Shown here one piece after another: positions 32,805-41,537 of a DNA stretch of 43,281 bases. This DNA comes from a virus. Position 1 is the stretch's first letter. Each line of letters opens with the position of its first letter. The notes below the pieces were generated by a model, which saw only the letters and a list, made by a program, of their open reading frames with translations, was not told the origin of the DNA and ran no database searches. The stretch is taken from the IMG/VR virus record IMGVR_UViG_3300028920_000128, positions 1 through 43,281 of that record; one strand, written 5' to 3'. Made by a program: the position numbers and the translations under genes.

Positions 32805-35283
32805 TATTCATATTCTCCTTTATGTATTCGTCTTCAATCTCTTTGATTGGCTTGGCCCACACCTGCTCCACCTTGCCGTCGTGTGAGCGCGTCGTCCGGT
32901 TCCACCCGGAGTGCTGCATGTAGTTTTGTATGGTCCTGCGTGTCATAAGGTCCGACTGCAGGGGGGATCCAACCCGGCGACGGTACTCGGTAAAGCTGTC
33001 AAATGCCTCGGCCAGGTTAATGCGGATGACTGTCCCCTTATTCCCTCTGGATGATCCCAAGTCGATGCAGTCCTTATAGAACAACTTGTCCTTGCGGTGA
33101 AGCATAGACAACTCCCGGAGGAATTGGTTTAATACCTGCTCCTCTCTGGCCGCTGCCTGCTCGCTCTGGATATGTACTCTGATTGTCTCTATGAACTCGT
33201 CGTCCCGCTCGATAAAGTCAGGGTATACGCACTCGATAGGGCCGGTACAGCAAGCCAGGTCGAACGCGTATCTGTCCTCCAGATCCCAGGCGTTGATGTA
33301 GTTAAGTCGCTGCTCTTCGATAAGGTCCAGCATTTTCCTTTCAATCTTCGGCCGTTGCCTTACTATGTCCAGGTAGGCATAAGAGAATTTCTTATACTCG
33401 CTCTCGATCCATTTATACCAGTTGCCGTTGAGGGTCTGGCCACTCAGGGTCACATGGATACATCGGGACAGGAGCCCGGAGTCGTCGGGGCTGGCCTCGC
33501 CTGACATAATCAGGGATGACCGGATCTGGTTGCGGACAATCTGCGTCTTGCTCTCGGTCGTGCCCTTGACCGCGCCCTGGTTGTTATAGGCGCTCCGGAA
33601 GATGGAGTTCATGTCGAACGCGCTCCGATCCTTGCGGTACTCGTCGATATACACGGGCAGGTTTGACATATACGCCATGCTGCGCATGATACCCACCTTT
33701 GTACTGGAGTTCATGTTGATTTCAAAATTTCTGGTGCCGGTGAAAGAGGTCAGCATCCTGCACAGTGACGTTTTACCCCCGCTCTTTTCCCCTCCGATAA
33801 ACAGTATCGGGAAGGCTCCTGCATTCTCTATTATCAGATCCCGGAACATGGATCCTACAATCCAGCCCAGACATATCTTGATTAGTGGAGTCTTCCAGTT
33901 CGCTGCCACCCGGTCAAACGCCAGCCGCCAGTCGTACTTGTCGGTATTGATGCTGACCTCCGCTGACTTTCTATCCTCGTCGTAAGGGGCCGCCAGGTAC
34001 CCGGTGTCCCCTTTCCAGATAATATCTCCAGGCTTTTCCGCCTCGTACATATCTCCATCGCAATCAATATACACGTTGGCGAAGATGTACCCATCGGGGC
34101 ACCGCCCGCATATAGCCGGGTTGTGTGTTATCTTGTCGTCGTACAGCTCACACAGTCGGCGGTACACCTGGTCCAGATCTGCACCATTGCCTGTAAACCA
34201 GAAATTACCTTTGCTGGAGATCCAGTTTTTGAACGCCTGCACACCTGAGAATACATCCCCGGCGTCATAAGGCCCGTACTTCTTGCCGGAGTCAGACACT
34301 ATGAACAGTCGCCTTGTTACCTGCTCGTCCAGGTCTCGGAGGTTGGCTGTTAATTCCAGGGTGAAGTTGGAAAGCTCTGTCCTGATCTCGTCTCCGTTTT
34401 TAAGCTGCTTGAACTTAACATACTTCCCGAACTCCACGTCCACCGGGCTCCAAAAGAACCGGCGGCGGATCTTCTTCTCGACAATCTCCTTGCATTCACC
34501 CTTAAGGCTGTTGCGGAAAGTGGTTGGAGGTATGGCTGCGTCTAAAACGTCCTGGATCTCCTCGCGTGTATGTCCCCAGGCCAGGGCGTCGTCCAGGTCT
34601 ATGCCGTCGTTCTTTCTCCATGCGTCGGGAAGACACGCGATTCGGATGTCAGGGCACACCTTAGCCAGCTCGTAACTCAGGATATACGCATAGAACTCCA
34701 CGTCATAGCGGGAGCCAGCGGCGGGTTTGTAATACCTGCTGCCCTCCACTGTCTTTTCCTCATTATCCCACAGGATCCAGGCATGTTTGAATTCAGCGTC
34801 CTTGAAATACTCCTTAATCACCTCCAGCTTTTCATCCTTTGTGAACGTCGATATGCCCTGGAGTCCGATAGCATGGAATCCCCAGGCCGTCGCCGCTGCC
34901 GCCTTGAACTCACTCTCACATATAATACAGTGATCTCCTTTGGATCCGCGCGGGATATAGAGCGGTATGTCCACGTCCTTGAGTCCCTTCTTGTGGGCCC
35001 GAAAATAAATAATATCCTCTCCGTGCTTGTCGTAGAAGGGTATAAGTATGTTCGGTTTCGTCAGCTGCCAGGTGGGCTCTCCTCCTGAGTCCAGGATACC
35101 TGCCTCCTTCATTTGCCCCAGGTCGTGATTGGCCATGAGATCCCGCACAGCCTTTGCGTTCTCAGGCATGGCGCTCTTGAATCCAAGGCGATCTATCATG
35201 TCATCTGTAAAACCTCTATGCTCCTTCAACTCCTCTCTATGCTCATGGAGTAGCTGTAATTTTTTAAATAGTTCGTTATACAT
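32782..35283 (-). CDS. TOPRIM primase-helicase
   Basis: ATG 35283 (behind GAGAGAAC) gives 833 residues; ATG 35313 is a longer option. The N-terminal part carries a TOPRIM-like fold of the DUF3854 kind: CIICESEFKAA (Glu123/125), then WILWDNE (Asp173). The C-terminal helicase has Walker A GGEKSGGKTS (497-506) and Walker B LPVYIDEYR (542-550), like DUF927/superfamily 3-type phage and plasmid primase-helicases. It should make primers and unwind the phage DNA. It is the largest early gene and the only replisome core enzyme seen; no DNA polymerase is encoded. Confidence 0.85.
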   Translation of the reverse strand: MYNELFKKLQLLHEHREELKEHRGFTDDMIDRLGFKSAMPENAKAVRDLMANHDLGQMKEAGILDSGGEPTWQLTKPNILIPFYDKHGEDIIYFRAHKKGLKDVDIPLYIPRGSKGDHCIICESEFKAAAATAWGFHAIGLQGISTFTKDEKLEVIKEYFKDAEFKHAWILWDNEEKTVEGSRYYKPAAGSRYDVEFYAYILSYELAKVCPDIRIACLPDAWRKNDGIDLDDALAWGHTREEIQDVLDAAIPPTTFRNSLKGECKEIVEKKIRRRFFWSPVDVEFGKYVKFKQLKNGDEIRTELSNFTLELTANLRDLDEQVTRRLFIVSDSGKKYGPYDAGDVFSGVQAFKNWISSKGNFWFTGNGADLDQVYRRLCELYDDKITHNPAICGRCPDGYIFANVYIDCDGDMYEAEKPGDIIWKGDTGYLAAPYDEDRKSAEVSINTDKYDWRLAFDRVAANWKTPLIKICLGWIVGSMFRDLIIENAGAFPILFIGGEKSGGKTSLCRMLTSFTGTRNFEINMNSSTKVGIMRSMAYMSNLPVYIDEYRKDRSAFDMNSIFRSAYNNQGAVKGTTESKTQIVRNQIRSSLIMSGEASPDDSGLLSRCIHVTLSGQTLNGNWYKWIESEYKKFSYAYLDIVRQRPKIERKMLDLIEEQRLNYINAWDLEDRYAFDLACCTGPIECVYPDFIERDDEFIETIRVHIQSEQAAAREEQVLNQFLRELSMLHRKDKLFYKDCIDLGSSRGNKGTVIRINLAEAFDSFTEYRRRVGSPLQSDLMTRRTIQNYMQHSGWNRTTRSHDGKVEQVWAKPIKEIEDEYIKENMNNGLLGQD

Positions 35284-35372
35284 TGGTTCTCTCAGAAAAA
35301 GCAGGCGGAGCATAATGTTGTATCCGGGGAACCAGTCCGGACGGAGGCACGTGCCCCGCCTGCGGGTTGGTT

Positions 35373-36266
35373 CTATTCAAAGCCCAGGTCTTGTTCTTCT
35401 TTCTCCGGTTCGACATTTCCAGATACCGCCTCCTCTGCCGCTGCGGTAAATCCCTCTCCAAGTCCTTCGCTTTCTGGCTTGGGCATGGGCTTCTCTTTCT
35501 CTCTGGCTATTGAGGTGTCTCGCTCTGGCTGCGTGGCTTTGGGCTCTGCGGGTGCTGCGGGTGCTGGATCGTCCTCAATGACGTTGCCCTCCTCGTCTGT
35601 CTGGGCTCGGAAGATACTGCTGAACCTGTCAAGGTAAGCCTTAATCTCCATCATTTCCTCGCGCGTCTCAGCAAATCCGACGGGCGTGAATTTCAACTCT
35701 GACCAGTGCTTACGGCCCTCGGTCTTTTCCTCAAGTGTGAGCTTAACCTTTGTGATGCGGAAGTCCATTCTCATGCTGGACAGCTCCGTAATATGCTCGT
35801 CGTGGCTACCAAAGCTGCTGCATGTGAGACGGATCCGGAACGGGAACAGCTTTCCAGGTATGAAAAGATGAAGGATACGGAGGTTAGTACACCAGCGCTT
35901 CTTGCCGCCGTCCGGATGGGATCCGGGCTGGTTGTGCGGACACTTGGCACAGGTCTGGCTCTGTCTGTCACAGTTCAGCTCAGGGGTGTGCGCGTTGGTG
36001 CTGAAACAGTTCGGCGGCTTGTTGGGGGCATCGTCGCTGGTGTCTTTCCACCAGGCATTCTCCGGGTGATACTCCAGGATATAACCTGCTGTGTGTGTGA
36101 ATTTTTTCTCTCCAACCTGAAACTGGCCCGACTGGTGCAGGATGTCAATGCGCTGGATCTTGGGTTTCGCTCCTCCACTGAAATTCTTGGTAAAGTCAAA
36201 CCCTAATTCCCTGGCCGCTGCGACCGCGTTGTCCTGCATTGGCGTCAACTCAAATTTCTCTGACAT
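35373..36266 (-). CDS. probable ssDNA-binding protein
   Basis: A 297-residue product from ATG 36266 behind AATAGGAGG. A cysteine cluster (CFSTNA...NCDR...CAKCPHNQ...RWC, about residues 85-130) and the FIPGKLFPFRIRLTCSS segment match a widespread phage family usually found with replication genes. The C-terminal 80 residues are Pro/Glu-rich and disordered and end in EEQDLGFE, an acidic aromatic tip like that of single-strand binding proteins. ssDNA binding is inferred from this tail and the context. Confidence 0.6.
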   Translation of the reverse strand: MSEKFELTPMQDNAVAAARELGFDFTKNFSGGAKPKIQRIDILHQSGQFQVGEKKFTHTAGYILEYHPENAWWKDTSDDAPNKPPNCFSTNAHTPELNCDRQSQTCAKCPHNQPGSHPDGGKKRWCTNLRILHLFIPGKLFPFRIRLTCSSFGSHDEHITELSSMRMDFRITKVKLTLEEKTEGRKHWSELKFTPVGFAETREEMMEIKAYLDRFSSIFRAQTDEEGNVIEDDPAPAAPAEPKATQPERDTSIAREKEKPMPKPESEGLGEGFTAAAEEAVSGNVEPEKEEQDLGFE

Positions 36267-36290
36267 ATTACATGCCTCCTATTAAAAAAA

Positions 36291-36776
36291 TTACTTCGGT
36301 TTACTTACCGACAGCTTTGTTTTCGGCGTGGCCTCTACCCACTCAGGCAGGCCCTCTCCGCTTTCTGCAAGCTCCTTGCAATGTGAATTCCATGTGCCAT
36401 AATACACGCTCAACAGCGCCTCGTAACCGCTCTCCAGGCAGTAGTCTACCTTCTTCTGCGTGTCCGCCTTGTAGTCGGTGATCTCGGTCACGGTGATGCG
36501 GCCGCCGGCCTGCGGGTGGATACTCTTGAGGCCCATGCCCTGCATAGTCTGGATCATGGCGCGCTGCGCGTTCTTATACATCTTCTCCAGCTTTTTTGCA
36601 GCGTTACTGGCTGCCTCGTACTCAGCCTTGATCCGGAAGATGTCATCGGCCTGCTGCTGGAGGATATTGTCGTCCTCCTCGCTTACCTGTCCCGGTTCTC
36701 CCAGGATCTCCTCGGCCATGGACCTTGGGTCTTGCTCTTCATTATCGTCAAAAGCGTTCTCAAATTCATTTTGCAT
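36291..36776 (-). CDS. hypothetical recombination-module protein (161 aa)
   Basis: ATG 36776 behind AGGAAGGAG. The first 45 residues are acidic. A coiled-coil helix follows (IKAEYEAASNAAKKLEKMYKN), then a compact domain with GLKSIHPQAGGRITV and a Trp-rich end. A helix-plus-small-domain arrangement next to SMC and SSB-like genes suggests a DNA-metabolism accessory protein. No family is certain. Confidence 0.6.
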   Translation of the reverse strand: MQNEFENAFDDNEEQDPRSMAEEILGEPGQVSEEDDNILQQQADDIFRIKAEYEAASNAAKKLEKMYKNAQRAMIQTMQGMGLKSIHPQAGGRITVTEITDYKADTQKKVDYCLESGYEALLSVYYGTWNSHCKELAESGEGLPEWVEATPKTKLSVSKPK

Positions 36777-38031
36777 TAACTTCTCCTTCCTCAATAAAGA
36801 TTCCTGTCTTTCCGCTGGAGTCTACACGCTCCAGCCATACTTGATAGTCTTCCTTGTCTGCAAGCTCCCGCACCAGATCCAGGTTGTCGTCGTCAAGAAG
36901 ACTTGCATCCTTGCAGATAATCACCTTCATTTTAGGATTCATGGCCATGGATACAGCCATACCCACGCGGATCTTCTGGGCCTGGGACAGCTGGGCCAGG
37001 GGGATGTCGTTAAACAACACACCATCGTCGTCGAATGACAGGCCTTTGATCGGGAAGGATATGTTGTCCATCAGCTTCGCCAGTTTGTCCTCTCTCTCCT
37101 TGGCCTGGTTCTTCAGCTCATTAAATGCATTCATCTTATCTTTGATGGCGGCCTGAGCCTGCTCCTTCTCATGGTTCTCCTGCCACTTCTCCCGGTCCTT
37201 CTCAATGTCTTTCATTTTTCTGTCAAGATCCTCCCGCTCGGCTGCGTAGTCGGGGGCGTCTTCAAGGTTTGTTTCCATCTGAGCTATGCTGCATTTGGTT
37301 TGATTTATTTCTATTTTTTCAAGCTCTACCAGCTCTTGCAGTCGCTTGATTTCCTTTTGCGCGGTCTCTATCTCGGCCTCTTTCTGAGCCATGCGCCTCT
37401 TTAAGTCTTCGACAATATTCATGTTGTTGGTATGCAGCATGGCTTTTTCCTGGATCTCCTTCATGCTCTCCAGGATCTGTGACGCGTCGGGCTTCTCCTT
37501 CGGTGCGTCCTCGTGCCATGGCATAGCCTTGTACTTCTCCAGCATGGTGTTGCCTTCGCGCTTGAGGGATCTCACTTGCCTGGTTGTCTCGGCTGCCTCC
37601 TCCTTGGCCTGTATCAACTTATGGGCGTCGGGTACAACACGCATGAGAATGTCCTTCTGGTCGCGCGGATCCTTCCGCATGAAGTCCAGGGGATCAAACG
37701 ATATGCGTCCGACAATCTGATCAAGGAATGCCTGGGGGCTTTTCTTCTGGTCGCCATCCTTGGTTTCGATCTTGAGATACTTCCCCTTCTCGGTGATGGT
37801 TCTAGTTACGGTGAACTCCCCGCAGTCAATCCGAATCTCCGCCTTTTCCTCTCCGTTCCTGATCGGCTTGCTCTCGATGTTCTTCCCGGAGAAAGCGTAC
37901 AGGATGGAGTCCAGGACAGACGACTTGCCTGCCTCGTTCTTGCCCGTGATCTCAACCACATTACTGTCGGGCCTGATCTGGACCGCCTTCAATCGCTTTA
38001 CATTCTCGCTTTTCAGTTCCACAATTTTCAT
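36766..38031 (-). CDS. SMC/Rad50/RecF-like ATPase
   Basis: ATG 38031, 7 bases after AGGAGG, gives 421 residues. The N-terminus is the classic strand IVELKSENVKRLKAV followed by Walker A GKNEAGKSS (30-38). A central coiled coil (about 190-310) is short for the family. The C-terminus has LSQAQKIRVGMAVSMAM as ABC signature, then VIICKDASLLDDDNL where Walker B belongs; Cys and Lys replace the usual Asp-Glu context, so hydrolysis may be altered. These ATPases work with a nuclease on DNA ends; the neighbouring VRR-NUC and SNF2 genes are candidate partners. Confidence 0.85.
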   Translation of the reverse strand: MKIVELKSENVKRLKAVQIRPDSNVVEITGKNEAGKSSVLDSILYAFSGKNIESKPIRNGEEKAEIRIDCGEFTVTRTITEKGKYLKIETKDGDQKKSPQAFLDQIVGRISFDPLDFMRKDPRDQKDILMRVVPDAHKLIQAKEEAAETTRQVRSLKREGNTMLEKYKAMPWHEDAPKEKPDASQILESMKEIQEKAMLHTNNMNIVEDLKRRMAQKEAEIETAQKEIKRLQELVELEKIEINQTKCSIAQMETNLEDAPDYAAEREDLDRKMKDIEKDREKWQENHEKEQAQAAIKDKMNAFNELKNQAKEREDKLAKLMDNISFPIKGLSFDDDGVLFNDIPLAQLSQAQKIRVGMAVSMAMNPKMKVIICKDASLLDDDNLDLVRELADKEDYQVWLERVDSSGKTGIFIEEGEVNAK

Positions 38032-38042
38032 ACACACGCCTC

Positions 38043-38315
38043 CTATAAACTGTTAATGAATTCTAAAGCTGCTTCCACACTGTCCGCAGCGATACACGGG
38101 ATTCCCTGCTTAGATAGTTCAGCAAGACGTCGTTGCTGATTGAGGCGCGGCGCCTGGCCTGGTCGTTTGACTTCGATAAAAGCGACTTGACCGTCCTTAA
38201 TATACGTGAGGTCCGGCCAGCCGCGCGGCGGCGTATCAGACTTGAAAACAATCGCCTTGTTTCTTCTTGCTTTCTGGAGTATCTTTCGCTGTATGTTCTT
38301 TTCAAGTTCATTCAC
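38043..38315 (-). CDS. VRR-NUC domain nuclease
   Basis: A 90-residue, single-domain protein with the PD-(D/E)xK pattern of VRR-NUC: GWPDLTYI (Pro34-Asp35), then AFIEVKRPGQ (Glu48-x-Lys50) and R-x-x-Q-Q-R (57-62). Stand-alone VRR-NUC proteins are frequent beside SNF2 helicases in phages and are thought to be structure-specific nucleases, like the FAN1 catalytic domain. ATG 38315 follows AAGGAGGCGAAG and overlaps the helicase gene end. Confidence 0.9.
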   Translation of the reverse strand: MNELEKNIQRKILQKARRNKAIVFKSDTPPRGWPDLTYIKDGQVAFIEVKRPGQAPRLNQQRRLAELSKQGIPCIAADSVEAALEFINSL

Positions 38316-39982
38316 TTCGCCTCCTTCTTCAAATAATTAAGTCCCATGTTTGACATCTTCTGTTTGCCGCTCAGGCTCTCGTAATAGATCTCCTCGTCGA
38401 TGGTTTTGTTACACATCAGGAAAAATATCTGTGTGTTATGCTTCTGCCCGGCCCTGTAGATCCGATCGATGCTCTGGATGTACTGCTCATAGCTGTTGCT
38501 CAAGCTGAAATATATGGCATACCTGCAATTCACCAGCGTAACGCCATGCCCCAGGCTGGCCGGGTGCGCGATCAGGTACTGATACTTACCCTTCTTGAAG
38601 TCCTTCAACGCCTGGGGCTTCTCTCCGTCCTTAAGCGGGCTGTAGTCAACCGCTTTATCTCCCAGCAGCTCGGCCAGGCGCTTGCCCTCCTCGTCGAAAT
38701 GCCTCCAGATGATAGCCTGCTCGTCGCCTATGTCGGACAGCAGGTTCTCCAGCTCCTTGTACTTCGGGGATCCGATCCAGGCTGTCTTGCGGTCGTCGAT
38801 GTCCTCCTCCTCCCGATAGTAGGCAAACCCGGAGGTTATCTGCCTGAGCTTCATTATCTGAGTAACGACGCGTCCAGCCTCGATCTCCCCGGCCTCGTGC
38901 TGCATGATCAAGTCCCGCAGCATCTGACGGTACGCCTTGGCCTGGGCCTCGTGCATGTCCATCTTAACCGGTGTGAACGTCCGCTCGGGCAGGTCCAAGC
39001 ACTCGTCCTTGCTGATCACATAGCTTATGGCGGAGATCCGGTCCAGCATTTTATTTTTCTTCTCGGTGGTCATGTCGTATTTATAGCCCAGCCGATCTGT
39101 CTGGTGACACCACTGGAGACGGAACCGGTAATAGCTGTCCCCCATGACCGACGGATCCAGGAACTGCACCTGCTGGTAATACTCCAGCGGGCTGTTGGGT
39201 GCGGGGCAACCGCTCATTATGATACGGCGCTCTACCTCTGGTTGCCTGGCGTGTCGGATCAGGCGCTCCGGGGTCCGCAGCTTGTCGGTCGCTGTCTTCT
39301 TCTTCGGATCCTTCAAGATGCTTGACTCGTCTACAACCAGGATCTTGCAGCCACAGGACCGCAGGAAGTCCCAATCGTTTCTATATGTGTCAAAGTTGGT
39401 GAGTATTATCCGGACGTTAGTACCTCTCCGGATCTGCTTCTCGTACTTGCGCTTGCGCTTCGATCCCTGCCATGGTATGGTAGATCCCAGCAGCCACGGG
39501 AACCGCTCCTCGATGTCCTCCAGCCAGGCGGAGTAGATCAGGGCCGACCGGGTGACAACCAGTGTCCTGTCGCCCAGAGCGTCAAGGGCTGTCAGGACGG
39601 CCACGGTCTTTCCGGTACCCATGTCCATAAACAGGGCGAAGTCAGGGTTACACATTAGTAGGTGGTAGGCTACCTGTTGGTGCATATACAGCCATTCCGG
39701 GGGTGGTGCCTCGCAGGGATGGTTCCCTCTCTTTACTTCCTTATTCCATGTTACTATGTTGTGCAGCTTCTTACGCCACTCCAGTACGCCGGGGCTGCAT
39801 GGCAGCTCCGGAAACTCCCTGATCACATCGAACACGGCAAAGCCCGGATACCTCCAGGTCTTGGTCTTCTTGCTCCACCACGCTCCAAGTACAGACTTGC
39901 AGCGCTCCCTGTCCTCGAAGTCACATTTAATGTGGATGAATACTCCGCCGGCCTCATTGCGTAGGTAAATACCTGGCTTCAT
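38312..39982 (-). CDS. SNF2-family helicase/translocase
   Basis: A 556-residue superfamily 2 ATPase. Walker A MGTGKT (121-126), DESS box (218-221), motif III MSGCPAPN, and motif VI QSIDRIYRAGQK near residue 515 identify the SWI2/SNF2 group. The N-terminal 60 residues (CKSVLGAWWSKKTKTWRYP) look like the HARP-type module of SMARCAL1-like annealing helicases. Such enzymes remodel forks or anneal strands. It overlaps the RHH gene (ATGA) and the nuclease gene, so the three are translated together. Confidence 0.9.
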   Translation of the reverse strand: MKPGIYLRNEAGGVFIHIKCDFEDRERCKSVLGAWWSKKTKTWRYPGFAVFDVIREFPELPCSPGVLEWRKKLHNIVTWNKEVKRGNHPCEAPPPEWLYMHQQVAYHLLMCNPDFALFMDMGTGKTVAVLTALDALGDRTLVVTRSALIYSAWLEDIEERFPWLLGSTIPWQGSKRKRKYEKQIRRGTNVRIILTNFDTYRNDWDFLRSCGCKILVVDESSILKDPKKKTATDKLRTPERLIRHARQPEVERRIIMSGCPAPNSPLEYYQQVQFLDPSVMGDSYYRFRLQWCHQTDRLGYKYDMTTEKKNKMLDRISAISYVISKDECLDLPERTFTPVKMDMHEAQAKAYRQMLRDLIMQHEAGEIEAGRVVTQIMKLRQITSGFAYYREEEDIDDRKTAWIGSPKYKELENLLSDIGDEQAIIWRHFDEEGKRLAELLGDKAVDYSPLKDGEKPQALKDFKKGKYQYLIAHPASLGHGVTLVNCRYAIYFSLSNSYEQYIQSIDRIYRAGQKHNTQIFFLMCNKTIDEEIYYESLSGKQKMSNMGLNYLKKEAK

Positions 39983-40173
39983 GCCTTGCCCGCCTGCTCT
40001 AGGGCGGCGCTGTCCAGTACCCTTGGCAGGTCTGCCAGGGCTTTGTGTGTAGCCCTCCGGACGAACTCTGTTCTGGTGATGCCCAGCAGGCCGGCGGCCC
40101 CGTCGATCATTCTAAGCTCGCGCGGGGTCCAGCGCATCCCCGTAGGTTTCAGTCTTTTCTCTTTAGTGTCCAT
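39979..40173 (-). CDS. ribbon-helix-helix protein, likely operon regulator
   Basis: A 64-residue product. A strand (GMRWTPRELRMID) leads into two helices (AAGLLGITRTEFVRRATHKALAD), the RHH layout. It is the first gene after its own promoter (40214-40241). Two identical 11-bp repeats sit just upstream of that promoter, so autoregulation is plausible. It is ATGA-coupled to the SNF2 helicase. Confidence 0.75.
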   Translation of the reverse strand: MDTKEKRLKPTGMRWTPRELRMIDGAAGLLGITRTEFVRRATHKALADLPRVLDSAALEQAGKA

Positions 40174-40213
40174 TGTATTCCTCTGAAAAGGTTGGTAGCT
40201 CCGTTTCTTTTCT

Positions 40214-40241
40214 ATTGTAGCACATGACTGGAGGGATTCAA
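40214..40241 (-). promoter_or_regulatory. leftward promoter of the replication genes
   Basis: On the minus strand TTGAAT (40236-40241), a 16-base spacer, and TACAAT (40214-40219). It lies in the only clear intergenic gap (40174-40281) of the leftward unit, 41 bases upstream of the RHH gene. Confidence 0.6.
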
Positions 40242-40263
40242 CAAGTTTTTTAGAAAATTTTTT

Positions 40264-40294
40264 AGCGCCCGCTCTCGTATTTCAGCGCCCGCTC
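40264..40294. repeat. 11-bp direct repeat pair upstream of the promoter
   Basis: AGCGCCCGCTC occurs at 40264-40274 and 40284-40294, 20 bp apart (two helical turns), next to the -35 box. It is a candidate operator for the adjacent RHH protein. The second copy lies over the last codons of the upstream gene. Confidence 0.6.
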
Positions 40295-40599
40295 CGCAAC
40301 TCAGCCAGGGCCTTCCACCTCCGAAGCATCCGACCGCAGCATGGGCAGACTGACCGACTCCGGGGCCGGGGGTGAATTCTGACGCCGCAGTCTGTCGATC
40401 TGGATCCGTCCAGCTCGCGCGCGTGGTAACAAAAAATGGGCCGGGGGTTGATCCCCCGGCCCGGCTGGTCGCTGTCGTCCTGCTGCTCTCGCTCTGCTCG
40501 CTCTCGTCTCCTGCCTTCCTTCATGCCCTCGTACGCTCCAGCTATCAGCGCCATGGCTATGGCGGCGGCCAGTATTAGTGTTGAGTATAGTATGTTCAT
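40282..40599 (-). CDS. membrane-anchored Cys-rich protein (105 aa)
   Basis: ATG 40599 (behind GGGAGGATATGAG) gives MNILYSTLILAAAIAMALIAG, a transmembrane or signal-anchor segment, then a highly charged helix (EGMKEGRRRERAEREQQ) and a C-terminal CPCCGR motif. It is ATGA-coupled to the preceding 59-residue gene. The function is unknown. Confidence 0.55.
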   Translation of the reverse strand: MNILYSTLILAAAIAMALIAGAYEGMKEGRRRERAEREQQDDSDQPGRGINPRPIFCYHARELDGSRSTDCGVRIHPRPRSRSVCPCCGRMLRRWKALAELRSGR

Positions 40600-40775
40600 T
40601 GGCTCATATCCTCCCGGGCGTAATGGAAAGCGATAGGATCTTTGCGCCTCAACCATGTGCCATACCGGTTTACCATTTTCCAAGATACCCGGCCGTCGTT
40701 CTCTGGGTGGTCATGGGCCGGGGGGCCGATCTCGTTTAAACGCTCCTCTGTTTCTTTCAATGTGATTTTTTTCAC
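40596..40775 (-). CDS. small hypothetical protein (59 aa, GTG start)
   Basis: GTG 40775 sits behind AAGGAGGTAGGAGC, a near-perfect ribosome binding site. It begins MKKITLKETEERLNEIG and continues with WKMVNRYGTWLRRKDPIAF. The ATGA overlap with the next gene supports it. It is below common length cut-offs. No family is recognised. Confidence 0.65.
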   Translation of the reverse strand: MKKITLKETEERLNEIGPPAHDHPENDGRVSWKMVNRYGTWLRRKDPIAFHYAREDMSQ

Positions 40776-40800
40776 GCTCCTACCTCCTTAAAAATGATTA

Positions 40801-40992
40801 TTAACTATCTCTAAAAAGTGATTGCTGGGCGGCCTCTGTGGCCTGCCTGTTGATCTCTGCCCGGATCCGGGCCGCGGCTTTCCGGGCCGCTGTAATGGCC
40901 TTAAGCTCGTCCCGGCTGGTCGCGTGGCCTGCCAGCCGGTTCAATGCGTTCTGGATCGCTCCTGTCGTTTTAAGTCGCTCTGTGTGTGTCAT
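40801..40992 (-). CDS. small helical protein (63 aa)
   Basis: ATG 40992 behind GGAGAGGAG, in an ATGA overlap with the upstream gene. It begins MTHTERLKTTGAIQNALNRL and is Ala/Arg/Gln-rich and wholly helical. No family is recognised. Confidence 0.6.
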   Translation of the reverse strand: MTHTERLKTTGAIQNALNRLAGHATSRDELKAITAARKAAARIRAEINRQATEAAQQSLFRDS

Positions 40993-41261
40993 TCGGGCGG
41001 CTCCTCTCCGTTGGCGATATACATCAAGCAGTCTTGGCATATCTCGAAGTGGTAAAGCTCGGACTTGTTGCCCTTGGGTGCAGCGTGGGCCGGGTATCTC
41101 ACGCCGGGCAGTCCTCCGCATAGCTCGCAGCGCTGCCAGCTGAAAAAGCCCTCTCCGGTTTCATCGTCCGGGCATTCCTCGCAACTTGCATTATCGCCGG
41201 CAACCATATACTCCCAGCGCTCCAGCTCTGCAAGCACTTTCTTTTTGTTCCAGTCTGCCAT
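40989..41261 (-). CDS. zinc-binding small protein (90 aa)
   Basis: Begins MADWNKKKVLAELERWEY. Cysteines appear as SCEECPD, RCELCGG and ICQDCLM, three pairs consistent with zinc binding. It starts after the 21-bp leader shared with the upstream gene. The function is unknown. Confidence 0.65.
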   Translation of the reverse strand: MADWNKKKVLAELERWEYMVAGDNASCEECPDDETGEGFFSWQRCELCGGLPGVRYPAHAAPKGNKSELYHFEICQDCLMYIANGEEPPE

Positions 41262-41278
41262 GCTCTGGCCTCCTTAAA
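41258..41278 (-). repeat. shared 21-bp gene leader, copy 1
   Basis: Holds TTTAAGGAGGCCAGAGC plus the ATG and one further base of the gene it precedes. An identical 21-bp copy is at 41534-41554 before the next gene upstream. Confidence 0.8.
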
Positions 41279-41537
41279 TGGCGGTTGATTGTACTGTCAG
41301 CCTGTCCGGGTCAAAGTCGGCCAGCCATGTCAGCTGAGGCGGGGGGCCGTCTTTGCCCTCTGCATACATTCCGATCGCGTCCAGCCGCTGGCCGGTTGCT
41401 CGGATCTCCTTATATTCCCGCTGGGCGTCAAGTATGCTATCGTGCTTGGTGCCGTGGGGGTAAACAGTATAACAATTATCTCCGTTTACATACTCAACGA
41501 CCTGAAACAATACCGGATAATTTCCGCGTCTCTCCAT
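41274..41537 (-). CDS. small hypothetical protein (87 aa)
   Basis: Begins MERRGNYPVLFQVVEYVNGD behind AAGGAGGCCAGAGC. It has an N-terminal beta hairpin and a Trp-Leu-containing C-terminus (QLTWLADFDPDRL). No family is recognised. Confidence 0.65.
   Translation of the reverse strand: MERRGNYPVLFQVVEYVNGDNCYTVYPHGTKHDSILDAQREYKEIRATGQRLDAIGMYAEGKDGPPPQLTWLADFDPDRLTVQSTAI

Noticed and set aside
36239-36293. Terminator in the A/T run between the 297- and 161-residue genes
   Set aside because: A short A-run without a stem; only a ribosome-site spacer is visible.
38438-39325. 295-codon + strand frame across the SNF2 helicase
   Set aside because: The opposite strand carries all SNF2 helicase motifs; this frame has no family features.
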